From Trichomonas vaginalis G3 (taxonomy: Eukaryota; Parabasalia; Trichomonadida; Trichomonadidae), in NCBI RefSeq assembly GCF_026262505.1, contig NC_067203.1:25649411-25713410 (forward strand): a DNA stretch of 64,000 bases, read 5' to 3'. The stretch's first letter is position 1; each line of letters starts with the position of its first letter. Shown here piece after piece: positions 8,336-19,400 of this stretch. The position numbers and the translations under genes are program-made. The notes below the pieces were generated by a model. It saw only the letters and a list, made by a program, of their open reading frames with translations, had not been told where the DNA came from and did not search any database.

Positions 8336-9832
8336 TTAATTATTAACTACATAAGGGTGCGCATCCTTTTTGACTTGCGTGATATCTTCAATCTTCTTAA
8401 CTCTCTCATCAACTTCCTCTTCAAGGTCGAACATATCAAGAGGACCTGCTGAATGCATTGTATCTGGGAGAACTACTTCAGATTCATCTGTGCTTAAATT
8501 AAGACTTCTTTCTGCTACTTTCTCTTCCTTCTTTGGTGAAAGAGCAATTGATGAATGCTCCTGCTTTTTTGGAGTCTGTTTGTTCTTTTCTGGACTAAGG
8601 ATTCTTTCGGAAATTTCAACTTCAGTTTTATTATCTTCTTCTTTCTTGAATGGAATCTCAGGAGCAACAATGGAAACATTCTTCCTTGGGCTACGTGACT
8701 GAGAAATATTATGGTTGGACTTAGTTGGTGTTCCTCTAGTTGAAATTTCAGATCTGTTCAAAGTTGAGTTATTTCCACTCTTCATTGGTGAGATAAATCC
8801 ACTCATTCTAGACTTAGTATCGTTAATCTCTTGGATTGACCTCTTAAATGTAAATTTCGAAACAGAATAATCTCCATCGTCAATAGATTCTTCAATTGAC
8901 ATCATACTTTTCAGTTCTTTTGGCTTAGGAACAACTGATAAGCCTTCAACTGATATTTGATAAGAAATATCTTGAGATTGGAAAGTAATCTGTGTTGGAG
9001 TAATTAAAGGAACAGTTTTCATATCTTTGAATGATGTAGTAGTCTTTCTTAAATCGAAAAGTAATACGCCACCTGAATGTCCTGCAGCAAAAGTATAACC
9101 ATCATATTTAAGTGCAGTAGTTGTAATTGGTATGTTGGATTGATGCTCAACAACAACTTCTCCTTGATTCAAATCGTAAATTTGAACATCTCCGAAGCTA
9201 GTTCCCATTACGATTACGTTTTCTTGAACTGGAGAAAAGTTAACTGTAGCAACAGCACCAATATCATGTATTTGAAGCATTTCTGCTGTTTCTAAACTAT
9301 AAATCCTTAAGCTTTTTCCACTTGATACTGCGATATTTTCACCATTTGGAGATAACGTAAAATTATGTATTACACCATTTCTAGCACCGCTCTTAAAGAA
9401 TGGTTGGACTTGTCCATTCTTGTTAATATAGATATGTCCATGATCATCTGCTGAAATTATCGCAGAATAATCGTTTGTATACGAGATTGTTACAATTGGG
9501 AAATCATGAACCTTATAAGAACCTAAGATTTTGAAGTTTGGATACTGAAGAAGCGATATTTTACCACTTGTAAATCCAACTACTATAATAGAAGAGTCTT
9601 CATTAGATGTAATATATGAAATTTGTCCTTCTTCGAAGTCGTATTGGCGTTGTATACGAGTATATATATCTGTAAAGTATATAACGGATGATCTTCCACC
9701 GGCAGCTAAGATTCTGTTCTCATTGAGGTATTTAATTGAATTTACGTATTTTAATGGAGTTGTAATAGGTATTGGTTGCTCTGCAGAATTCGTTTCCCAT
9801 ACCCTTATCGAAGAATCACAACAAGTTAACAT
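8336..9832 (-). CDS. WD40-repeat protein, NEDD1-like
   Basis: A 498-residue protein. Residues 1 to about 275 form a WD40 propeller with repeated blade ends such as SSIRVWET, GDVQIYDL and GGVLLFDL. The remaining 220 residues are low in complexity and carry many Ser/Thr-Pro sites in a basic context (GFISPMKS, SRSPRKN, ERILSPEKN), as expected for cell-cycle kinase targets. This arrangement, an N-terminal propeller with a phosphorylated tail, resembles NEDD1/GCP-WD, which brings gamma-tubulin complexes to centrosomes and spindles. Similarity is by architecture and general feel rather than a diagnostic motif, so other WD40 scaffolds remain possible. Confidence 0.6.
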   Translation of the reverse strand: MLTCCDSSIRVWETNSAEQPIPITTPLKYVNSIKYLNENRILAAGGRSSVIYFTDIYTRIQRQYDFEEGQISYITSNEDSSIIVVGFTSGKISLLQYPNFKILGSYKVHDFPIVTISYTNDYSAIISADDHGHIYINKNGQVQPFFKSGARNGVIHNFTLSPNGENIAVSSGKSLRIYSLETAEMLQIHDIGAVATVNFSPVQENVIVMGTSFGDVQIYDLNQGEVVVEHQSNIPITTTALKYDGYTFAAGHSGGVLLFDLRKTTTSFKDMKTVPLITPTQITFQSQDISYQISVEGLSVVPKPKELKSMMSIEESIDDGDYSVSKFTFKRSIQEINDTKSRMSGFISPMKSGNNSTLNRSEISTRGTPTKSNHNISQSRSPRKNVSIVAPEIPFKKEEDNKTEVEISERILSPEKNKQTPKKQEHSSIALSPKKEEKVAERSLNLSTDESEVVLPDTMHSAGPLDMFDLEEEVDERVKKIEDITQVKKDAHPYVVNN

Positions 9833-9849
9833 TTTTTTGTAAACAAATT

Positions 9850-9855
9850 GAATGA
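9850..9855 (-). promoter_or_regulatory. Initiator (Inr) of the WD40 gene
   Basis: TCATTC on the minus strand with A+1 at 9853, about 20 bases before the ATG at 9832. It matches the trichomonad Inr. Confidence 0.5.
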
Positions 9856-10316
9856 GAAGAATTTATTTTTATATTCTTGCAAGAAATATGTGACCATTAT
9901 TATTAAATTCGGATATACCATCAAAATTAAAGTATGAAACATATGAATGAAATCAATTTTTACCCAGATATTTTTTTGAATTTCGACAAATATCTGTTAT
10001 TGAACTTTGACGCTTTATATTATAACATTAATGGAGATATTTAGAAGTAATCATATACATGATTTGATAAGACTTCAATAATCTGAAGAAGAATATTTAT
10101 TCAATAAGGGTAAAGTCAAAGGAATCAGTCATACGAATTTTACAGTAGTATGAGATATAAAATCTTACATAATGCAAAGAAATCGAATGACAATAATAAT
10201 TCTTCGGTATTTTCTCGAAAGATTGTTTTGTATTTTCAGATTTGGATTTCAGCAAAGATCATTAGGACTGTAATATTGTGAATTAATAGAAATAGATATT
10301 TATTCAAAAAGTTTGA
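9856..10316. other. Intergenic region upstream of the WD40 gene
   Basis: About 460 AT-rich bases between the WD40 gene 5' end and the EF-hand gene 3' end. I see no gene, RNA or repeat. Confidence 0.5.
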
Positions 10317-10907
10317 TTACAATTTCCAGGCATTCTTCATCATCTCGATGAATGCTTCATCAAGGTCGAATGATGGAGATATTTCACGATAGTAGTCAAT
10401 AAATTCTTCACGTGTAATTGTCTTATCATCATCATGACTGTATGATGCGACTAAATTTTCGAAAACAGCTTTTGCAGTTGTCTTTCCTAATCTTACTAAT
10501 TCGGAGTTGTCTGGATTATGGGCCATTTCGAGATCTGCAATTGTAACTTTGCCTGAGCCATCTTTATCGAGCTTATCAAATGCCTGATTGACTATTGCAA
10601 TTCTACTTTCATTCATTGGTGGTGCCATTTGAAATAGAAACTCATCGTATGATACCATTCCATCACCATTCTTATCCAATAATCTGGCTAACTCTGTAAG
10701 TTCAGTCTTGTTAAGAATGATTCCACAATCATTCATAACTTTAGGGAGCTCGTTTTTGCAATCAACTTTCTTATCCTTGTTATCATCAGCAATCAAAAAC
10801 AGTCTTGCGATTCCTCTGATACCCTGAGCACCTCTCTCCATAATTCTCTGACGGATACGTGTCATTAATGTGTTCATATCAATGTACTTACGCTGAACCT
10901 GAGACAT
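10317..10907 (-). CDS. Calcyphosine-like four-EF-hand calcium-binding protein
   Basis: A 196-residue protein with four EF-hand loops at about residues 41-52 (DDNKDKKVDCKN), 78-89 (DKNGDGMVSYDE), 114-125 (DKDGSGKVTIAD) and 157-168 (SHDDDKTITREE). Loops 2 and 3 have all the usual oxygen ligands. Loop 1 lacks the final Glu, and loop 4 starts with Ser, so these two may bind calcium weakly. Length and loop spacing match calcyphosine and related proteins, which are often found with cilia and flagella. A calcium-sensor role at the flagellar or cytoskeletal apparatus is an inference. The gene has its own initiator 16 bases upstream. Confidence 0.82.
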   Translation of the reverse strand: MSQVQRKYIDMNTLMTRIRQRIMERGAQGIRGIARLFLIADDNKDKKVDCKNELPKVMNDCGIILNKTELTELARLLDKNGDGMVSYDEFLFQMAPPMNESRIAIVNQAFDKLDKDGSGKVTIADLEMAHNPDNSELVRLGKTTAKAVFENLVASYSHDDDKTITREEFIDYYREISPSFDLDEAFIEMMKNAWKL

Positions 10908-10920
10908 ATTACAAAAATAA

Positions 10921-10926
10921 AAGTGA
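10921..10926 (-). promoter_or_regulatory. Initiator (Inr) of the EF-hand gene
   Basis: TCACTT on the minus strand, with A+1 at 10924, 16 bases upstream of the ATG. It is a good match to the trichomonad Inr. Confidence 0.55.
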
Positions 10927-11617
10927 AGAGAAAATTGAATTTTGTATAGACAGGAAACAAAAAAGGATTTACAATATGATGAGTCGCGTTTTCATAAAAA
11001 TGATAGTTTTCATCCTCTCAAATATTTTCAGAGGTCATCTCAAAATCGATTTGAATACAAAAGTGTTTGATTGTAAAATTCTGAGTGTAAAGTGGATCTT
11101 TCGCATGATATCTATAATAATTAGAACCAGTCTTGTTTTATTTATGAATTATTTTTTATTGGAATGAGAAACAATTGTTCAAATTTATAAGTGTTCGGCC
11201 ATTTACTGCTTTGCAGGCAAGTGAATATTACATTATATGATCTGTAACATATGATTTTAGTAAAATGGGTAGAATTAAAGAACTTTTGAAAAATTTAAGA
11301 TGTCAACTTTCAAAAAGTATTAATTAGAGGTAATTACTAACACTGACACAATTTTTTCTGATGCATCAATCTGCGTACACGCATTTCCAACTGCTGGATG
11401 TCGAATTGTTTTTGGTTTCCTTCTTTCTGGACATACTTAACATAACATTCATTTATACTTCGAAGTGTACTACAGTTTTGTAAGCAAGAACTGGAAGAAA
11501 TATTTGATTATCTAATTTTTATAACTATTTATTCAAAATATGATAACGAATATAAAGTTAAAACACATTGTGATAATATTAATGTTTAAAATACAAAACA
11601 AAAATAATATTGAAAAA
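10927..11617. other. Intergenic region with one coding-like open stretch
   Basis: About 690 bases between the EF-hand gene 5' end and the 3' end of the acidic protein gene. Most is AT-rich and featureless. One minus-strand open stretch at 11337-11513 has a coding-like composition and is listed separately. Confidence 0.5.
11337..11513 (-). other. Unassigned coding-like open frame without an ATG
   Basis: A minus-strand frame of about 58 codons, open from a stop at 11514-11516 to TAG at 11337. It reads through SCLQNCSTLRSINECYV and QLEMRVRRLMHQKKLCQC. It has five or six cysteines and balanced amino acids, unlike the Lys/Asn/Ile/Phe reading typical of noncoding DNA here. It has no upstream ATG; the only Met codons are internal. 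It could be a terminal exon, a gene remnant or chance. Confidence 0.25.
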
Positions 11618-13234
11618 TTAAATTAGAGATAATAAGGACAGTTTCGTTTTCTCGTAATCACGATCATTTTGCTCATATTTTGCAATAACTGCAGCCTGTT
11701 CAAAACCAATTCTGAAAAGGCTGGTGAGATCATGACGTTGAGCATTTGTATATTTCTTATTTAAATCGAAGAGACAGTTATCATAAACGCCTTGATTTTG
11801 GATTTCATAATCTTGGCGTAGTAATTTCATTCTTCTGACTCTTCCATTTTGCGTTTGTGGATTTTTCTCAAGTTGATCCTCTTCCTCTTCTTGTTCAGTG
11901 TCTTCTGTGAGCTTTTTGATCGTTTCTTCATCCGTTTTTACAAATTCCGGATCATCATATTCGGAATCAGATGAAGGCGAGTTTTTATTACCATCTTCGT
12001 CATCAGAAGAGAAAATATCTTCCATTTCCAGTTTAGTTGGCTCAGTTTCTGTTGGATTTTGTCTTCGAATATTTTGATTTGGAAAAAGTGGTTGATTTAA
12101 AGCAAGATCGTCATGGTTTCCATCAGCTGCTGCATCTCTTATCATTCTTATTCTTCTTAAAACATCAAAAATCGGAATTTCTTGGTGTTCATCTTGTTCT
12201 TGAGCATTTTCTTCAGTCATATTTCCTAAAAGTTCTCTGTGATCATCAGCCATAAGTTGAAGTGCCTGTAATACGTCGATAAGAGGGTCATTACCATTAT
12301 TTTCACGATTATTCCTTCTTATCTCAGTTAATCTTGCAAATAATTCAATAAGTGGATTGTTAATAATATTATTGTTATTATTTTCATTTTCATTCTCGTT
12401 ATTTTCCAAATCATTTTGTTGATTTTGGTTTTGTTCTTCCAAATTTTGCTCTTCGTGATGAACATCATCTATTGGAACGTCTTGTTGTATGGGTTGCTCA
12501 GGATTTTGAACTTCTTCATGATTATTATTTTCATTATTTTCTTGATTGTTTTCAGCAAATAGTTGATCCTCTTCTTCTGGGAAATCATTGTTTCCATCTT
12601 GTATTTGATGTCTTCTCAATAATCTTGCTGGAGGAGCAATCATTGAAGTAAGAGAAGGAATTTCATTATATTTATTGTATTTAACACGCTTAACTGGAGG
12701 ATAATTTCTGAAAACTAGCGAATTAGCATGAGAATCTATAGCAATTCTTGGTAATTTCAGAAGAATATCTGGATTTGTTTCTGGTATTTGTTCTTCTTCA
12801 TCGACAATATCTTTAAATTTCACGAATTCATCATAATATGGTTGACCAAATTCTGGTAATTCTGATTTGCATGTGATTTCAGCTTTTCTTGCTTTCATTT
12901 CTTGCCATTCCAAACTTCTACCGTAACTAATTGTAGCATATGAGTATCTCTCAAAAAGATTTTCAAAATTATCGAATGTATTTTCTTTGCAAAATGTTTT
13001 TTCTGATATCTGGGAATCAAGAACAATAATGAGAGGTTTTTCATCTGTTATATCGTCTGGATGAACTATATCGGCGTCTTCTAACTCTTTTTCATCAAAA
13101 TATATTGTAAATGTCTGATCTTTAAATTTATCATGATCTTTTAATATATCTTTTATTTCTTTGTATGTTGGCTCTTTGGATGTATCAATAGTAAACTTAT
13201 TTCCGTCTAATGTGGTAATAGTTACTGATGACAT
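11618..13234 (-). CDS. Acidic protein with ubiquitin-like N-terminus, function unknown
   Basis: I start the gene at the Met at 13234 (538 residues). An upstream Met at 13321 would add a hydrophobic stretch that reads like translated leader. Residues 1 to about 85 look like a ubiquitin-like fold: VTITTLDGNKFTIDTSKEPT opens as two strands, followed by a helix and IYFDEKELEDADIV in the usual place. The middle is very rich in Asn, Gln and Glu and probably unstructured. The last 40 residues (TSLFRIGFEQAAVIAKYEQN) resemble a divergent UBA helix bundle. A UBL plus UBA arrangement would suggest a proteasome shuttle or related ubiquitin adaptor. Both ends are weak matches, so function stays open. Confidence 0.5.
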   Translation of the reverse strand: MSSVTITTLDGNKFTIDTSKEPTYKEIKDILKDHDKFKDQTFTIYFDEKELEDADIVHPDDITDEKPLIIVLDSQISEKTFCKENTFDNFENLFERYSYATISYGRSLEWQEMKARKAEITCKSELPEFGQPYYDEFVKFKDIVDEEEQIPETNPDILLKLPRIAIDSHANSLVFRNYPPVKRVKYNKYNEIPSLTSMIAPPARLLRRHQIQDGNNDFPEEEDQLFAENNQENNENNNHEEVQNPEQPIQQDVPIDDVHHEEQNLEEQNQNQQNDLENNENENENNNNNIINNPLIELFARLTEIRRNNRENNGNDPLIDVLQALQLMADDHRELLGNMTEENAQEQDEHQEIPIFDVLRRIRMIRDAAADGNHDDLALNQPLFPNQNIRRQNPTETEPTKLEMEDIFSSDDEDGNKNSPSSDSEYDDPEFVKTDEETIKKLTEDTEQEEEEDQLEKNPQTQNGRVRRMKLLRQDYEIQNQGVYDNCLFDLNKKYTNAQRHDLTSLFRIGFEQAAVIAKYEQNDRDYEKTKLSLLSLI

Positions 13235-13498
13235 CCAAATTTTAGTAGGGAGTAACAAAAAATCAAAGGTTATGAATATAATTGAATTTGAAAAAAATAT
13301 GTATTTCCTACACAAAAACAATATATTTTGTTTGTTCTCTATAATTTATTTACATTTTTGTATCTTTTCAGTATCGGTCAAAAATTTTGTCAATTTTTCG
13401 ATTTCATATTTTTAATATTTTAGTTTCCTTTATATAACAGAAACAATCTCAATAAAATTTGTAAACTATTTTTTTTATATTATTTTTTTTTTCATCAG

Positions 13499-16400
13499 AT
13501 GAGCTTGCTGAAAAAGACTTCTGACTTATTTGGCTCACTTGGCAAGCGTAAGTCTGATGATGAAGGACAGAAATATGCACAAGAATTCAAACAAATGGTT
13601 AATAATCTCAAGAAAGAAGGGACACCTCAGGAATGTGTGTTTTTCTTTCTAGAACATTTAACTAGGCGACCACAAGAAGAGTTAAAATCCTACAAGTTGG
13701 AAAAAGAGTTAACAAATCTCGCAATTAAATATTTGCCAAACGTGATTAAAAGTATTTCTGACTTGGCCGTTATTGGAGAAGCAATCACATTTTTAAATAT
13801 CGCAGTAAAACTCTTCCAACCTGATGCCAAACTTATACTTTTACAATTAGATTTAATTGTTGCTATAATGAATACAGATACAGTAGAAATCTTAGACCTT
13901 ACATCAGATTTCATACATTCGTTTATGGAAGATAAGCATTTTCTCAGTTTTATGTTAAATGGAGATTCATTAGCTCGCATTTGGGACGCGTGCTTTGTTT
14001 TACATGAAAATACAAATGCATTCTATGGATCTGTACTTCTTGCAGCTATCAATTCTCACGAATTTAAGAATTACGAGTTAATCGAACCTCTTATCAACGT
14101 TTCTCGTCAAGCTATTCTTAATTGTAAACTCACACCAAAAACAATACCAAATGCATTATCATTTATCGGATATTCTATCTCAAAAATCGATACTGGATCT
14201 TACATTGACGAAATTTTGCCAACAATCGTTGATCTTGCACCTCTACTGACCAGTCTTCAGTTTTTTGAGAACTTTTTACGAGCACCAGTTCAAAATAAAC
14301 TCATTGTTTGGAATACTTTAAATGAAATCATTTCTAATCCGAAAATTTCATCACTATCTGTTAAAACAGCATTAATAGCCATTCACAATGCGAACTGCTT
14401 CCCTCCAAAGACGTTTTCTTTCGTTCCTTTCATAAGATGTGTAAAAGATTTTCCTCCTGGCATTCAGAAGATGTTATTCGATGTTTTGTTACAAGTTCCA
14501 AGAGTTGTAAGAGCACAGTTCTTCTGCAACGTCTCTCCATTGAAAGAAACTCAAGTTTCAACTTTGGGATTATCAACTATGGTTTCTCAAGACAAATGGG
14601 ACCCATATACAGAGAAAATGTTACAGTCATTCTTCCTGGAGAGCAAACCCGCCATTTTGCATCAATATTTGAAAGATGATCCTTATATAAATATTATTGC
14701 GTCAACATTATTAGATCAATTGAAGTCAGATTCACAAGTAGCTGTTGGATTGTTCGGAAGATTCATGGCTTATGCAATTGAAGGAACAGAGCTTGTTATG
14801 CCGTTAATTATCAAAATTAGCCAAAGAATTCCTCCTTCTTCTTACATGGACTCGTTCATAGGCTTTGTAGATAGCGGTGTACCACCATGTATCTACCAAG
14901 GCTTAATTAGTACAGTCAGAAAAGTTGATTCTTTCAGTTCTACTTTTATAAGATGCGGAGGCTGCCGCGCGCTATCTAAAATTGTTGAGTCTACGGATGG
15001 AATTAATTTCCTGTCAGCGTTGGCCTGCGACGGCCCTTATCACGAAATTGATGATTTTATTCAGAGGGAATTTGACAACTGCAACTTGTCGAAGCAGCCA
15101 AATGATGTATTGACAAGACTCATGATGGCCGTCCCAACAGATACAAATTATCCAGGATATATCAGAATTCCGTCTTTATGCGCTCATGTCGATCCAGTTC
15201 CGATTTATTCCCCATACGATATGTTCATATTTGGATCTACTGGTCCGCACTTCATGAAAATGGAGAAAAACCACTTAACTCAAGTTGTCGGCAGATTTAT
15301 TTCATCACAACAAGTTTCAACTGTTTGCGATGACCCTGAATTACTCACAGCAGCAACTTCTACTGACATTCCTCATACTTCTCTCTATCAATTTCACCCT
15401 GCTGCAAGAAAATCAACAGCTCAGGCCATTTTGACGCCTTCTTTCTCATTCTGGGTATACGTTGCTGACTTTTTAGGCAAAACTATCATAGCAACTCTTG
15501 GTGGCGAAGAAGCATTTAAGATTGGATTGGAAGGAATCAGCGTTTTTGGCCAAGAACCGATCGAATTCTCCATAAAGCAATGGCACTTAATAACATTAGT
15601 CTCAACAGATAAACTCCAGTACAAAACAACGTTTTACATTGATGATAAACAAGTTCATCAAGTTTTCAGGATCTATGAGAGAATTACTTTTGGTTCTGAG
15701 ACCGAAAACAACTCAATCTGGTACCTTTCGACCACTTTCCCTCACTCAACGAACGAATTTACTATGGATGACATTAAAAATAACATCAAAGAAGGTCCAA
15801 CGTCGCCAATGCACTTCGACAACATAAACATCAACTCAGGTGTGAAGTTTGTTCCATACAGAGGTGTCGTCAAATACATCCACGCGCTGGGTGGCCCAGA
15901 TTTCATATTTTTAAGGTTACTCAAATGCGACCAAACGGAGACATTTTTACTTTACTTGCAATGTGCGTTCAATTTATTAAGTTTGCGTGTGATAACTCGG
16001 AAAGATTTCTTTTCAAGTATCAGATATATCCTTTTACAGAAGCCAGAGATGTATACAAAGCAAGTAGAAACAATTATAATGTTCGAACTCGCATCAAAAG
16101 AAGGTTTGAACTGGGATTCGATCAATTCTTTGTTTTGTGATTTCGGATTCCTTACAAGTTCTATTGTTTCTCTTAATTTCGTATGCCAAGGACTAAGTGA
16201 AAGCAGATTACCTCTCAAAGCCTTGCCATTGATCAATTACGCCATTGATTCCTTTGTTTTCTTTGATTTGACAGAAACGGCCGAACAAAATTTCTTCAAA
16301 CTCTTAGAAAGCTACATAAAAGTCCATCCAGAACTTCTCCGCAAGAATATTCTCACAATCATCGCTCTTCCTTATTCTAATTCAGATGATATCGAAGGAA

Positions 16401-19400
16401 TTTACGACGAAAAAAGGTTCCAGAAGCAGAAGAAGCTTTTAGACATATTACTCGCTAACTACAAATTGTTTGCATTGAATGTTTCTTCGACATTGGCTTT
16501 CACAGCTATTTCTTTGCTTCATAGTGATTTGGCTGTCAAAATTTTCCATTTTGTGGCAAATATAATCGCAAAAGTGCCAAATTACTACGATAAAAAAGAT
16601 TTCAAACTCATCAAACAATTTATCAGAAATAATGTGTCAAGACCAAGTGTTTGGAGATCAATTTTAACAGTGTTGACAAGTGTTAGACATAAACAAATCG
16701 AAGACTATTTAAGTGAAAAAATCTTTAGATTGGATTTGTATCAAACATGTCTCGATTTCTTATGCGATTTGTTACCAATTGATTTGGCAAATGGAGCAAA
16801 AAGCGACAGTCTATCGTTCAAGATTTTACATCTTTTATATTCATATGCGATGACACATCAAATATCATTTGTTTCAATTGCAAAAACAGTATCAAGATTA
16901 TGCACTTTCGGTTATGACGGGCGTGAATTGACAAATTTACCATTTATTGCCCCAAGTGATGACAAAACTCCACACACAGTTCCAGTCAAATCTCCTCGCA
17001 GAAGAGGATTTTCATGGTCCGATGTCAGGAAATCAATTGGAGGAGAGTCATCGAAACAAACAATTTATGGACCAACAATAACTCAAGAATTGGATTCAGA
17101 ATTATATTTGAAAACTTTACAATACTTCTCAAATATGCAATTCAATGATAATTTGGTCGAACCACCAAAATACGAACCAATCAATCCACCTGAAGATTTT
17201 GAGAAGTTCTTACATTCTGATGTAGGAAACTTAGTTGTTGTTATTGCCGTGAAAGTTCTTTTAGAAGCAGCAAACGATTATTCTTTATTCAAAAAGAGTT
17301 TGCCGATGATAACCGTTTTCGGATCAGATGTTATTCCTGAAATTGCTGTTTTAATGCATCGTAGAATCATCCTTTCTTTTGTAGAGAGATTGGGCGGAAT
17401 TGCTTTGGATCCTTTCAACTCTTTCGTTGAATTTTTGAGTTTCAGAGTTATAGAAGGATGGTGGGAAGGACATATTGAAGAATTATTCACACAAGTATTA
17501 AAACATTTGAGCAGTAAAGTTAAGTTTGCAGCACAGTTCGTTTTGGCTTGTATTGGACAGAAACAATCTCCAGAAAATTTGATTTTGTTGGCTTCTGAAT
17601 TTGCTCAAACTGATTTATGCAAATCTTTATCACAAGATATGGAGTTTTTGACATGTTTCTTGAGATTAGTTGTTACGAAAGAAGTTGTAGAACATGAGTT
17701 ATCATTAACTCTTTGGCTTTTATTGCAGAATACATTGCCGCAATCATCATTTACCGATGCATTACAAAGAGGAAAACAAATGGAATGGATTGAAAATTCT
17801 CAAAAAGAATTTTTCGGATTATATCTTTATATTTTAGATGCTGCAAAAACTAATACACAACAGCTCTTGCAGACAAGAATTGCTTTGTCTAAAGTGTCAA
17901 GACAAACTAAAGAGAACCAACTCAACAAAACAAATTTGAGCCAAATCGCTATAATAAGAAGAGCGATGAGATACGAATTCTTCTACAGATTAAACAAGAA
18001 ATCTCTTGATTTAGATGAAGCCATTTCCAGATTATACAGAGCTTATGCAAGAGAGAAACAGATTGACCAACCATCTGTTAAAGTACAAGTTGCAAATGCT
18101 CCTCATCCTTTGTCTGTTCCCCAAAAACTAGTTCCTCTTTCTTTCGATTACGAAGTTAAATGCGAAAAAGATCCGAAAGCGTCGAAATTAATGCCAAGAT
18201 CGAACCATTTGATCAATCTTAACACGGAAATCTCTGAGCTCAAAATAGAACAGATGGCGCCAATGTGTTTGGATGGATGGGCTGTTCCACCTTTCATTCC
18301 GTACGGTTTGGCAGGTTTGGCTGAAGAATATTTCAATGCCAAAGAAAAATTGTTTAGTTGTAAACTATTGAATACAACTGAACCATTACCATGTGTTGCG
18401 GCGATGAATGACAAGCAGATAACATTTATTTTGTACGCGAGTATGACTGATGGCAACTTGATGATGCATGAGAATTCTCAGTTGTTGTGTCATTACGCTT
18501 TAATTGAATCCGCTGTCAGAGGATTTAATGGACAAAGTCAGTTGTTTGTCAATCATCCGACATTGACATTTCCTTTCGATACAATCACTGTTTGTGTGCC
18601 AAGGACTTATGAATACAGTGATATTGCGTTGGATGTTTTCACGGCAAATGGATTTTCTATGACGATTTTGTTGGATGAAACACATAGAAAATACATAATG
18701 AATCAGATCAAACAGACAAAGAAGGCAATTCCTGCTTTAGGACCAACGTTTTCTGCATATTTGATGCAGTTACAACCAGAAAATGTTGCTAAGATGTGGT
18801 CGAAACATCAATTAAGTACATTGGATTATTTGTTGTACTTGAATGCAAAAAGTGGTCGCTCATTTAATGATTTTAGCCAATATCCTGTTTTCCCATGGGT
18901 TATTTCTGATTATACAAGTGAAAACCAACCATCAGAACTTAGAGATTTAACGAAACCAATGGGAATGTTATCAGAACCTCGCGCACAGAAATACAGAGAA
19001 ATGTACCAAGAAACAGATCCTCCTTATAATTACGGAACACATTATTCATATCCAGCAGCAGTTCTCCATTACATGATGAGATTGGAGCCATTCACATTGT
19101 TCAATGTTATGTTACACAGCGGTTTCGATCACAGAGATAGATTGTTCTGTGATTTATACGAAAGTTACAGAGGAGCAAGTGGCGCAAATCAAGCTGACAT
19201 CAAAGAATTAATTCCACAGTTTTACGTTTTACCAGCAATGTTCACTAATCCAAATGGTTTGCCATTGAAACAGAGAACAGATGGACATGACTTGGAGAAC
19301 GTAAAATTGCCTCCATGGGCGAGAGATGCAGATGATTTTGTTTGGAAGATGAGATCAGCTTTGGAATCAAATCAAATCAGAGAAACAATTCCTGATTGGA

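Noticed and set aside
13235-13321. N-terminal hydrophobic extension of the acidic UBL-like protein
   Set aside because: An ATG exists at 13321, but the added residues look like AT-rich leader, and the ubiquitin-like fold starts at the Met at 13234.
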